A stretch of 64,000 nt of DNA from Flammeovirgaceae bacterium UBA7330 (GTDB lineage Bacteria; Bacteroidota; Bacteroidia; Cytophagales; Cyclobacteriaceae): positions 372,001-436,000 of the forward strand of contig DKPQ01000005.1 of NCBI GenBank assembly GCA_002471275.1. Reading direction: 5' to 3'. Under the pieces are notes generated by a model that was not told where the DNA came from, did not search any database, and worked only from the letters and a program-made list of their open reading frames with translations. Each line of letters opens with the position of its first letter. The stretch's first letter is position 1. The position numbers and the translations under genes are program-made. Of the stretch, positions 26,301-33,798 are shown piece after piece.

Positions 26301-26786
26301 ATGTTACATTCTTTTGATGAGATGCCCGATTCATCCAGGATGTGGATCTATCAGGCAGACAGACCTTTTACCACAGATGAGTTACTCCTGGTTGAGCAGG
26401 AGGCAAGAAATTTTGTGAACTCCTGGGCTGCCCACGGCCAAAGTCTCAGGGCCACTTACAGGATTGAGCACAATCAGTTTATTTTGTTGGCTGTGGATGA
26501 GAATTATCATCCAGCGAGTGGTTGCAGCATTGATGATTCTGTGCGTTTTATCCGGAATATCGAGCAAAAGACCGGGGTGGAACTACTGAATCGCTCAAAT
26601 GTGGCATTATATAAAGACGGTAAAGTAGAAATTCAGCCACTCAAAGCCATCAAATCCAGCATTGAAAAAGGAGAGATAGATAGGGAAACCCTGGTTTTCA
26701 ATGGTTTTATTAACAACCTCAAAGACTTTAGAAATTCGTGGACTCAGCCTGCTGAAGAAAGCTGGATGAGCAAATATTTTGTCTAG
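26301..26786 (+). CDS. conserved Bacteroidota protein of unknown function
   Basis: A 161-residue protein starting 10 bases after the HdrB-like gene. It resembles a family often labelled ABC transporter ATPase in Bacteroidota annotations, but no Walker A, Walker B or LSGGQ signature is present, so that name is misleading. Visible features are an aromatic N-terminal half (MWIYQADRPFTTDELLLVEQ) and a short SGCSIDDSVRFI segment. Its fixed place behind the iron-sulfur pair hints at a linked role, but this is inference. Confidence 0.8.
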   Translation: MLHSFDEMPDSSRMWIYQADRPFTTDELLLVEQEARNFVNSWAAHGQSLRATYRIEHNQFILLAVDENYHPASGCSIDDSVRFIRNIEQKTGVELLNRSNVALYKDGKVEIQPLKAIKSSIEKGEIDRETLVFNGFINNLKDFRNSWTQPAEESWMSKYFV

Positions 26787-26853
26787 ACTTTGCCAGGATA
26801 GATTGAGTAGTCAACAGATCACATTATTTTTAAGGAAATTTCGTTTACCAAAC

Positions 26854-28842
26854 ATGTTTTCGACCAGGTTATTCCTTTTACTTCTACTATCAGTAACCCT
26901 TCTCAACAGTTGCGTGCTCAACAGGGCTGAGAAGAGTTATGAGAAAAAGGAATTCAACAAAGCGATAGAGCTGTTTAAACGTGCAGCCACCCCGGATAAT
27001 GCAGAGATCAATTACAAGATAGCCGAGGCTTACCGAAAATCCAACAGGATATCCGAAGCGGTCACTTATTACAATACAGCCATTAAGGCTGGAATTGATA
27101 AGCCTGAAGCCCACCTTAACTTTGCCCGGTCACTCAAGTCTATTGAGCAATATGATGAGGCGCGTAAGTCATTAAATACGGTGTTGGAAACATCGGTAAG
27201 TGACTCTCTGAAAAAAGTGGCCAAATATGAGTTGGACAACCTGGAGAGCCTAAGTAAAGTGAAGTCCAGACCAAATTATTACAGGATCAAAAATCTGGAG
27301 GAATTAAATACCCAATTCGCTGAATATTCTCCAGCCTATAAGGATGGGGTGCTATATTTTACTTCAAACAGAGATTCCAGAAATATATATGTGGTCACAG
27401 GCAGCCCATTTACTGATATCTATCGTGCTACAGCTCGTGGTGCCAATATAGACCAGTCTAGCATAAGGCCTTTAGATCGCATCATCAATTATGAAGATGT
27501 AAACGAAGGGTCCCTGGCCATATCGCCTGATGGTTCTTCGATCATTTTTGCTAAAGGAAATTCGGGTAAGGCTTCCGGGTACTCTGAGGTGAATCTCTTT
27601 TTCACGAGATACCGCAACGGTCAATGGACCGAGCCCCGACCACTGAGTATTAATGATGCCGATTCCTGGGATTCCACTCCGGCATTGAGCCCGGAAGGAA
27701 CAACCTTGTATTTTTCGAGTAACAGACCCGGAGGCTACGGCGGAGCAGACATTTATGCCGCGCAGCTCGACCGGAGAGGACGTTGGGTCGATGTCAGAAA
27801 CCTCGGACCCATTATCAATACGCCCGGTGAGGAGGTCTTCCCTTTTGTCTCTCAAAGTGGTAAACTCTATTTTTCCTCCAACGGCCATCCCGGATTTGGA
27901 AACCTGGACCTTTATGTAGCCACCAGAGAATATGGAAACATCACCGTAGAAAACTTGGGAGAACCCATGAATTCGTCCAGTGATGATTTCGCATTATATG
28001 AATTCGACCTAACCAGGGGCTTTTTCTCCAGTAACCGACCCGGAGGTAAAGGTGACGATGATATTTATACCTATGTCAATGAAGATCCTGACCTGAAAAT
28101 TGTCAACTACTACCTGACCGGTGTGACTGTGACACATGATGATGGTGGAGCAAAGATCATTCTACCCAACACCAAGGTATCACTGCTGAGTACGGAGAGC
28201 AATGAGATACTAGATGAAGCTTATACCAATGAAGATGGAGCATTCCAGTTCAGGGTCTATCCTGAAGAGGTGTATAACCTGATTGGTGAAAAGACAGATT
28301 ATTTCACTTCTAGAAAGAAATTTTCCACACAAAACCGGTCTGTGGATAAGAGTGAGTTAAAAGATTTCATCACCAATGTCACCTTCAATACTGAGGTGGT
28401 CATGGAGAGAATTGTAATAGAGAAGCCAATTGTGCTTGAAAATATTTACTATGATCTCGACAAAGCTAACATTCGGGAAGATGCAGCACTGGTTTTGGAT
28501 AGTCTGGTCACCATCATGAATGATAATCCCGAGATTTACGTGGAGCTGGGTTCTCACACAGACGTTCGTGCTGATGACGCCTATAACCTGGACCTTTCCT
28601 ACCGAAGAGCTCGTGCCGCCGTGCAATACATGATCAACAATGGAATTGATGCTTCCAGGATCACCGCCAAGGGCTATGGAGAAAGTCAGCTCGTAATAGA
28701 TAATGCTACTACTGAAGAGGAGCACCAAAAGAACAGACGAACAGAATTCAAGGTGCTCCGATATGATCCTGGAGAGCGCGAAGAAGAACTTCCGCCTACA
28801 GAAGAATACGATGAGTATGATCGTTTCTTCGAGCAGCAATAA
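26854..28842 (+). CDS. OmpA-family lipoprotein with TPR and PD40 propeller, PorE-like
   Basis: A 662-residue outer-membrane-associated lipoprotein. The ATG at 26854 gives a proper lipoprotein signal (MFSTRLFLLLLLSVTLLNSC); frames starting at 26779 add a non-signal extension that overlaps the upstream gene. Order of parts: TPR repeats (about 25-125), PD40/WD40-like propeller blades with repeated LYFSSNRPGGYGGADIY-type phrases (about 160-410), a carboxypeptidase-regulatory-like domain (about 420-510) and a C-terminal OmpA peptidoglycan-binding domain (about 545-655). PorE of the type IX secretion system has this layout, but Bacteroidota carry several such paralogues, so the match is by architecture only. 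Confidence 0.88.
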   Translation: MFSTRLFLLLLLSVTLLNSCVLNRAEKSYEKKEFNKAIELFKRAATPDNAEINYKIAEAYRKSNRISEAVTYYNTAIKAGIDKPEAHLNFARSLKSIEQYDEARKSLNTVLETSVSDSLKKVAKYELDNLESLSKVKSRPNYYRIKNLEELNTQFAEYSPAYKDGVLYFTSNRDSRNIYVVTGSPFTDIYRATARGANIDQSSIRPLDRIINYEDVNEGSLAISPDGSSIIFAKGNSGKASGYSEVNLFFTRYRNGQWTEPRPLSINDADSWDSTPALSPEGTTLYFSSNRPGGYGGADIYAAQLDRRGRWVDVRNLGPIINTPGEEVFPFVSQSGKLYFSSNGHPGFGNLDLYVATREYGNITVENLGEPMNSSSDDFALYEFDLTRGFFSSNRPGGKGDDDIYTYVNEDPDLKIVNYYLTGVTVTHDDGGAKIILPNTKVSLLSTESNEILDEAYTNEDGAFQFRVYPEEVYNLIGEKTDYFTSRKKFSTQNRSVDKSELKDFITNVTFNTEVVMERIVIEKPIVLENIYYDLDKANIREDAALVLDSLVTIMNDNPEIYVELGSHTDVRADDAYNLDLSYRRARAAVQYMINNGIDASRITAKGYGESQLVIDNATTEEEHQKNRRTEFKVLRYDPGEREEELPPTEEYDEYDRFFEQQ

Positions 28843-28882
28843 ATACACTTTCCACTAATCATTAATTGTTTTTCTTTGCGGT

Positions 28883-30046
28883 ATGTCAAGGTATGCACAA
28901 CGCGGAGTAAGCTCCTCTAAAAAGGAGGTTCATCAAGCCATTAAAAATCTCGATAAAGGGTTATTTCCAAGAGCCTTTTGTAAGATCGTCCCGGATCACC
29001 TCACAGGAGACCAGGATTTTTGCACGATCATGCATGCAGATGGGGCAGGGACCAAATCTTCCCTCGCTTATATGTACTGGAAAGAAACCGGAGATATTTC
29101 CGTTTGGAAGGGGATTGCCCAGGATGCGGTGGTGATGAATACCGATGACCTGCTTTGTGTAGGCTGTACTGAAAACATGCTGCTGTCGTCTACTATTGGC
29201 AGAAACAAACACCTGATCCCCGGGGAAGTCATTTCCGAGATTATTAAAGGGACTGAGGAAGTCTTGCAAATGCTCAGAGATCATGGGCTAGATATCATCT
29301 CCACAGGAGGTGAAACAGCTGATTTGGGAGACCTGGTAAGAACGGTGATTGTGGACAGTACGGTCATTGCCAGGATGAACAGGTCAGATGTGATCAGCAA
29401 TGACAATATCCGTCCGGGAGATGTGATAGTAGGGTTGGCTTCCTATGGCCAGGCCAGCTACGAGACCGAATACAATGGTGGGATGGGCAGCAATGGGCTC
29501 ACTTCTGCCCGACACGATGTTTTCGATAAAATTTATCAGCAGAAATATCCAGAGACTTTTGATCCGGGAACAAATACTGACCTGGTATACTCAGGATCAA
29601 GAAAACTGACCGATCCTGTGGAAGGCGTACCAGTTGATGCGGGTAAGCTGGTCCTGTCACCAACCAGAACTTATGCTCCTGTGGTGAAAAAAATTCTCCG
29701 GGAAATGCCAGGTGCAGTCCATGGAATGGTGCACTGTAGTGGTGGTGCACAAACCAAGATTTTGCATTTTATTGATAACCTGAAGGTTGTGAAGGACAAC
29801 CTGCTTCCGGTACCTCCACTCTTCGATATGATCCGGAAGGAAAGTGGCACAGACTGGAAGGAAATGTACGAAGTATTCAATATGGGCCACCGTTTTGAGG
29901 TTTACCTGCCGGAAGCGTATGCAGAAGAGATCATAGATATTGCTAAAAGCTTCAAAATAGACGCCCAGGTTGTGGGCCATGTCCTCGATTCGGATCACCC
30001 TGAAGTTCAAATTGATTCACCATTTGGTGTTTTTAACTACCAGTAG
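28883..30046 (+). CDS. purM: phosphoribosylformylglycinamidine cyclo-ligase (AIR synthase)
   Basis: Closes the imidazole ring of AIR in purine synthesis using ATP. The 387-residue protein has the opening MSRYAQRGVSSSKKEVH, the ATP/substrate segment MHADGAGTKSSLAY (about 51-64), DAVVMNTDDLLCVG (about 81-94) and the glycine-rich STGGETADLGDLV. It is about 40 residues longer than the E. coli enzyme, as in other Bacteroidota. The acetyltransferase gene follows after 2 bases. Confidence 0.9.
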   Translation: MSRYAQRGVSSSKKEVHQAIKNLDKGLFPRAFCKIVPDHLTGDQDFCTIMHADGAGTKSSLAYMYWKETGDISVWKGIAQDAVVMNTDDLLCVGCTENMLLSSTIGRNKHLIPGEVISEIIKGTEEVLQMLRDHGLDIISTGGETADLGDLVRTVIVDSTVIARMNRSDVISNDNIRPGDVIVGLASYGQASYETEYNGGMGSNGLTSARHDVFDKIYQQKYPETFDPGTNTDLVYSGSRKLTDPVEGVPVDAGKLVLSPTRTYAPVVKKILREMPGAVHGMVHCSGGAQTKILHFIDNLKVVKDNLLPVPPLFDMIRKESGTDWKEMYEVFNMGHRFEVYLPEAYAEEIIDIAKSFKIDAQVVGHVLDSDHPEVQIDSPFGVFNYQ

Positions 30047-30048
30047 TC

Positions 30049-30627
30049 ATGCTGGAGCCGCCAGTTCTTACCACTACCGATGTCAAGTTAAGATTGCTCC
30101 AAAAATCTGATGTCCCTGCTTTATTGGAAGCGGCACAGGATAAGGATGTGTGGAGGTGGTTCACCGTGGACCTGAGTGAGAAGTCCAGGATGGAGACGTG
30201 GGTGGATAAGCAGCTTGAAAAATTCAAGACCGGAACATTGATCCCACTTGTGATTGAGGACCTTAAATCAGGCAGCGTCGCTGGTTCATCCAGCTATATG
30301 AATATCGTAGAGGAGGATCTCTGTCTGGAAGTAGGTACAACCTGGATAGGCAAAGAATTTCATGGTTCAGGCATTAACTATCACATGAAGTATGCCATGC
30401 TACATCATGCTTTTGATGTCTGGAACTTTGAGCGGGTGGAGTTGAGAACCGATGCCTTAAACGTAAGGTCCAGACGGGCTATTGAGAAGATCGGTGCAAA
30501 CTATGATGGGATGTTTAAAAACCATCGTTTCAATAAGGATGGAGGTCGAAGAGACAGCGTAATCTATAGTATTCTAAAGCAAGACTGGCCAGGGATCAGG
30601 ACAACGATCTTTAGTCATGTTCAGTGA
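30049..30627 (+). CDS. GNAT family N-acetyltransferase (RimJ/RimL type)
   Basis: A 192-residue protein with the acetyl-CoA fold of RimJ/RimL-type enzymes: LRLLQKSDVPALLEAAQD at the N-terminus, TWIGKEFHGSGINYHMKY (about 101-118) as the CoA-binding motif A, and RVELRTDALNVRSRRAIEKIGA (about 129-150, in parts) as the typical C-terminal helix. Substrate unknown. The stop lies 7 bases inside the 3' end of the convergent yraN gene. Confidence 0.9.
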   Translation: MLEPPVLTTTDVKLRLLQKSDVPALLEAAQDKDVWRWFTVDLSEKSRMETWVDKQLEKFKTGTLIPLVIEDLKSGSVAGSSSYMNIVEEDLCLEVGTTWIGKEFHGSGINYHMKYAMLHHAFDVWNFERVELRTDALNVRSRRAIEKIGANYDGMFKNHRFNKDGGRRDSVIYSILKQDWPGIRTTIFSHVQ

Positions 30628-30962
30628 AAGGCATCCTGAAAATGGTCAATCTTTTCCCCTTCGATGGCAATGATATCGAATCGGATATCTTTCATCCAGT
30701 GGATGTCCAGCAGGTATTGTTCGGCAGCTTCCATTATAAGTCGTTCCTGGTTGCTGGTGACAAAGGTTTCTGGAGGGCCAAAGTCACTGTTTTTTCTGAG
30801 TTTTATTTCAAAAAAGACCAGAAGTTGGTTTTTGTGGATACCGATTAAGTCAATTTCTCCTCTTCCATGGCGATAGTTTCGCTCAATGATTTCATAGTCT
30901 TGTTTTTCAAGGTAAGAAACCGCCAAATCTTCGCCATATTTGCCTTTCAATTGATTGTTCAT
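30621..30962 (-). CDS. yraN: YraN/UPF0102 family protein, endonuclease-like
   Basis: A 113-residue protein of the YraN family, with a restriction-endonuclease-like fold: GKYGEDLAVSYLEKQDYEIIERNYR followed by RGEIDLIG (about 34-41) and FFEIKLRKN (about 50-58), which supply the D...ExK residues. The family is linked to DNA processing or repair, but the role is not established. Its ATG and that of manA are only 13 bases apart on opposite strands. The 3' end overlaps the acetyltransferase gene by 7 bases. Confidence 0.93.
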   Translation of the reverse strand: MNNQLKGKYGEDLAVSYLEKQDYEIIERNYRHGRGEIDLIGIHKNQLLVFFEIKLRKNSDFGPPETFVTSNQERLIMEAAEQYLLDIHWMKDIRFDIIAIEGEKIDHFQDAFH

Positions 30963-30975
30963 CAGTTCTTATATC

Positions 30976-31956
30976 ATGAGTGACCTATATCCCCTGAAGT
31001 TCAACCCCATATTTAAAGAGAAAATCTGGGGAGGACAAAAGATTAAAACCATTTTAGGCAAAGATTTTTCACCCTTAAAAAACTGTGGTGAAACCTGGGA
31101 ACTCTCCGGAGTAAAAGGGAATGTGTCTGAAGTGAGCAATGGCGCGCTAAAAGGAAAGTCTCTTACACAGCTAATAAATAGTCAGGGTGAGGCGCTTTTA
31201 GGCAAGAAGATTATCCAGAAATATGGTTCAGAATTCCCCTTGCTGGTGAAATTCATTGATGCCAATGACGACCTGTCTGTGCAGGTACATCCGGATGATC
31301 GCCTGGCGAGGAAACGTCATGATTCGTTCGGAAAGACCGAAATGTGGTATATCATGCAAGCTGATGAGGGGTCATCTCTGGTTACCGGATTTAACCGGGA
31401 GATGGACAAAGAAACCTACCTCGACTATTTCAATAAAGGCCAGCTAATGGATATTCTCAACCAGGAAAAGGTTAATGCAGGAGATGTTTACTTTATCCCT
31501 GCTGGTCGTGTGCATACCATTGGTAAGGGGCTCTTACTTGCAGAGATCCAGCAAACCAGTGATGTGACCTACAGGATCTATGACTTCGACCGGGTGGATG
31601 ATCAGGGCAACCAAAGGGAACTGCACGTTGATGAGGCACTTGATGCCATAGACTATGAGTTTCATGATAATTACAGGACCTCCTATACTGATCCAAAGGA
31701 TGGAAAGACCAAATTGGTGAGCTGTCCTTACTTCACCACGAATAAGCTTCGAGTGGAAAAATTTTTAGATGTTGATCATGGCTCATTGGATTGCTTCAAA
31801 ATCTATGTGGTGCTGGATGGAAAAGGGCAAATTAAGTTTGATTCTGGGGTAACCGATATTGCAGGGGGAGAAGTCATTTTGGTCCCAGCATCTGTTAAGA
31901 AGTACAGCCTGGAAACTTCGGGAGGACTTACGATGTTGGAGTCATATATTGATTAA
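30976..31956 (+). CDS. manA: mannose-6-phosphate isomerase, class I
   Basis: Interconverts mannose 6-phosphate and fructose 6-phosphate with a zinc-bound cupin fold. I choose ATG 30976 (MSDLYPLKFNPIFKEKIWGG) as start; an earlier GTG would enter yraN. Zinc-site signatures include VQVHPDD (about 96-102), KTEMWYIMQ (about 113-121) and FIPAGRVHTIGKG (about 172-184). The 326-residue length fits the short bacterial type. The stop is followed 4 bases later by the TTG of lipB. Confidence 0.95.
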   Translation: MSDLYPLKFNPIFKEKIWGGQKIKTILGKDFSPLKNCGETWELSGVKGNVSEVSNGALKGKSLTQLINSQGEALLGKKIIQKYGSEFPLLVKFIDANDDLSVQVHPDDRLARKRHDSFGKTEMWYIMQADEGSSLVTGFNREMDKETYLDYFNKGQLMDILNQEKVNAGDVYFIPAGRVHTIGKGLLLAEIQQTSDVTYRIYDFDRVDDQGNQRELHVDEALDAIDYEFHDNYRTSYTDPKDGKTKLVSCPYFTTNKLRVEKFLDVDHGSLDCFKIYVVLDGKGQIKFDSGVTDIAGGEVILVPASVKKYSLETSGGLTMLESYID

Positions 31957-31960
31957 AACA

Positions 31961-32689
31961 TTGGTCGCCCAAAACAAACAAACGAAAATCATTCACCTGG
32001 GAGAAATTGATTATAAAGAAGCCTGGGATTACCAGGAGCAAATTTTCCAGTCTGTAGTAGATGTAAAGATCCAAAACCGTAAAAGACCTCCGGAAGAGCA
32101 GCAGCCCACGAGTAACTACCTGATCTTTTGTCAACATCCTCATGTATATACTTTGGGGAAATCAGGTAGTGAACAAAACCTGCTGATCAATGAAGCTCAG
32201 CTTAAATTGAGAGGAGCGCATTATTATAAAATCAATCGAGGAGGTGATATTACCTATCATGGACCCGGACAGATCGTGGTGTATCCCATTCTGGATCTGG
32301 ACAATTTTTTTACGGATATTCATAAATATCTCAGGTTTCTGGAAGAGGCGGTTATTCGAACATTGAACGACTATGGTATTGAAGCCGGGAGAATAGCGGG
32401 TTTGACTGGTGTCTGGCTGGATATCGAAAGCCAGGAAAGGGCCCGGAAAATAGCTGCATTTGGTGTGAAGTCAAGCCGATGGGTCACAATGCACGGTCTT
32501 GCATTTAATATTCAGGTAAATCTTGACTATTTTAACAACATTGTTCCCTGTGGGATTCAGGACAAGGCAGTCACGTCTTTGGATCGTGAGCTGGGAAGAG
32601 ATCCGAATTTTCTCGAAGTTGTTGAGCGGCTTAAAACACATTTGGTAGAATTATTTGAAATGGAAATTACGGATGAAGAAAGACATTGA
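31961..32689 (+). CDS. lipB: octanoyl-[acyl carrier protein]:protein octanoyltransferase
   Basis: LipB moves octanoate from ACP onto lipoyl domains. No ATG lies near the start: an ATG at 31859 would overlap manA by 98 bases, so TTG at 31961 just past the manA stop is the best choice, giving 242 residues. The family motifs are intact: RGGDITYHGPGQ, GVKSSRW with the catalytic Lys, and VPCGIQDKAVTSL with the catalytic Cys. It overlaps the next gene by 17 bases. Confidence 0.93.
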   Translation: MVAQNKQTKIIHLGEIDYKEAWDYQEQIFQSVVDVKIQNRKRPPEEQQPTSNYLIFCQHPHVYTLGKSGSEQNLLINEAQLKLRGAHYYKINRGGDITYHGPGQIVVYPILDLDNFFTDIHKYLRFLEEAVIRTLNDYGIEAGRIAGLTGVWLDIESQERARKIAAFGVKSSRWVTMHGLAFNIQVNLDYFNNIVPCGIQDKAVTSLDRELGRDPNFLEVVERLKTHLVELFEMEITDEERH

Positions 32690-33065
32690 TTTTCCAAAGG
32701 TTGAAGATGTGTATCTCACGGTGGTAAAGGGAGATGATGATTTATGGCAGGTTTATATGCTAAACAGGAACATTAACATGCTCGAAAACGTGATGGTGAC
32801 GTCAAAAGGATATGGTCGGAAAAACGGAAAGGAACAAAAAACTTCAGTTCTGAGGCACATGATACCGAAGCTACAATCTGGGGAATTTGCCCTGATAGAG
32901 CCGATAGACCCGGGTGTTTTTCACCTCAACAATGAATATTGGGTCTCCTTTTTCATTGGTAATCAACTCTATGACAAAAAATACATCTTTGTTCCGGATA
33001 GCATTGTGGAGGAAAATTTGATCCACATCGCCGAGCTGGGAAAAAAAGGTGTCTTACATCAATGA
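32673..33065 (+). CDS. conserved protein of unknown function next to lipB
   Basis: A 130-residue protein (start ATG 32673 inside the lipB 3' end). I recognise no named family. It is mixed alpha/beta in composition, with no signal peptide or membrane helix, and contains LRHMIPKLQSGEFALIEPID and WVSFFIGNQLYDKKYIFVPD. It is tightly packed between lipB (17-base overlap) and the exonuclease gene (1-base gap), so it is surely part of that operon. Confidence 0.85.
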   Translation: MKKDIDFPKVEDVYLTVVKGDDDLWQVYMLNRNINMLENVMVTSKGYGRKNGKEQKTSVLRHMIPKLQSGEFALIEPIDPGVFHLNNEYWVSFFIGNQLYDKKYIFVPDSIVEENLIHIAELGKKGVLHQ

Positions 33066-33066
33066 T

Positions 33067-33789
33067 ATGGATCAGCGCTTAAGGAACATTCTCATACTGG
33101 ATATTGAAACAGTGGCCCTTGAGTCAGATTTCACCAAGATTTCGGAAGGCTTAAAAAAGCATTGGGAGCGCAAAGCCGGGTTTATTCGCAATGAGGACGA
33201 ATTGACTTCCGAAGAACTTTTTGAAGAAAGAGCGGGTATCTACGCAGAATTCGGAAAGGTGATAGCCGTTGCTTTTGGCTTTTACCATGAGGAGGCTGGT
33301 AAGCTTACGTTTAGAGTGAAATGTCTGGCAGATCATGATGAAAAGACACTCCTCACCCGACTCAAGGAAGAGGTACTTTTAAAGTTCGATCAGCAGGAGC
33401 TAAAATTATGTGCTCACAATGGAAAGGAGTTTGATTTTCCATACCTCTGTCGCAGGATGTTGATCAATGACATTAAGCTACCTGATGTATTGAACACGGG
33501 AGGTAAAAAACCCTGGGAAGTAAACCATATCGATACGCTGGAGATGTGGAAATTTGGCGATCGTAAGAGTTATACCTCCCTTGACCTGCTCACAACCATT
33601 TTTGATATCCCGTCAAACAAGACAGATATGGACGGCTCAATGGTGAATGAAATTTATTATAAAGAAAAAGACGGACTAAAAAGGATCGAACAATACTGTC
33701 TTGGCGATGTTATAGCAACTGCGCAGTTATATTTGCGTTTAAACTCCCTTCCGATCATCGCCAAGGAAAATATTACCGTCGTCAGCTAA
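33067..33789 (+). CDS. 3'-5' exonuclease, PolB exonuclease-like (DNA_pol_B_exo2)
   Basis: A 240-residue DEDD-type 3'-5' exonuclease. Start ATG 33067 is one base after the upstream stop. The three exonuclease motifs are visible: ILDIETVAL near the N-terminus (Asp-x-Glu), CAHNGKEFDFPYLCRRM in the middle, and YCLGDVIATAQLY near the C-terminus. Proteins of this type are predicted to act on DNA; direct substrate is unknown. RNase R follows 9 bases later. Confidence 0.9.
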   Translation: MDQRLRNILILDIETVALESDFTKISEGLKKHWERKAGFIRNEDELTSEELFEERAGIYAEFGKVIAVAFGFYHEEAGKLTFRVKCLADHDEKTLLTRLKEEVLLKFDQQELKLCAHNGKEFDFPYLCRRMLINDIKLPDVLNTGGKKPWEVNHIDTLEMWKFGDRKSYTSLDLLTTIFDIPSNKTDMDGSMVNEIYYKEKDGLKRIEQYCLGDVIATAQLYLRLNSLPIIAKENITVVS

Positions 33790-33798
33790 AACTCTTAT

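Noticed and set aside
28357..28848. 163-codon minus-strand frame opposite the PorE-like gene
   Set aside because: Antisense to the OmpA domain coding region with no recognisable protein features.
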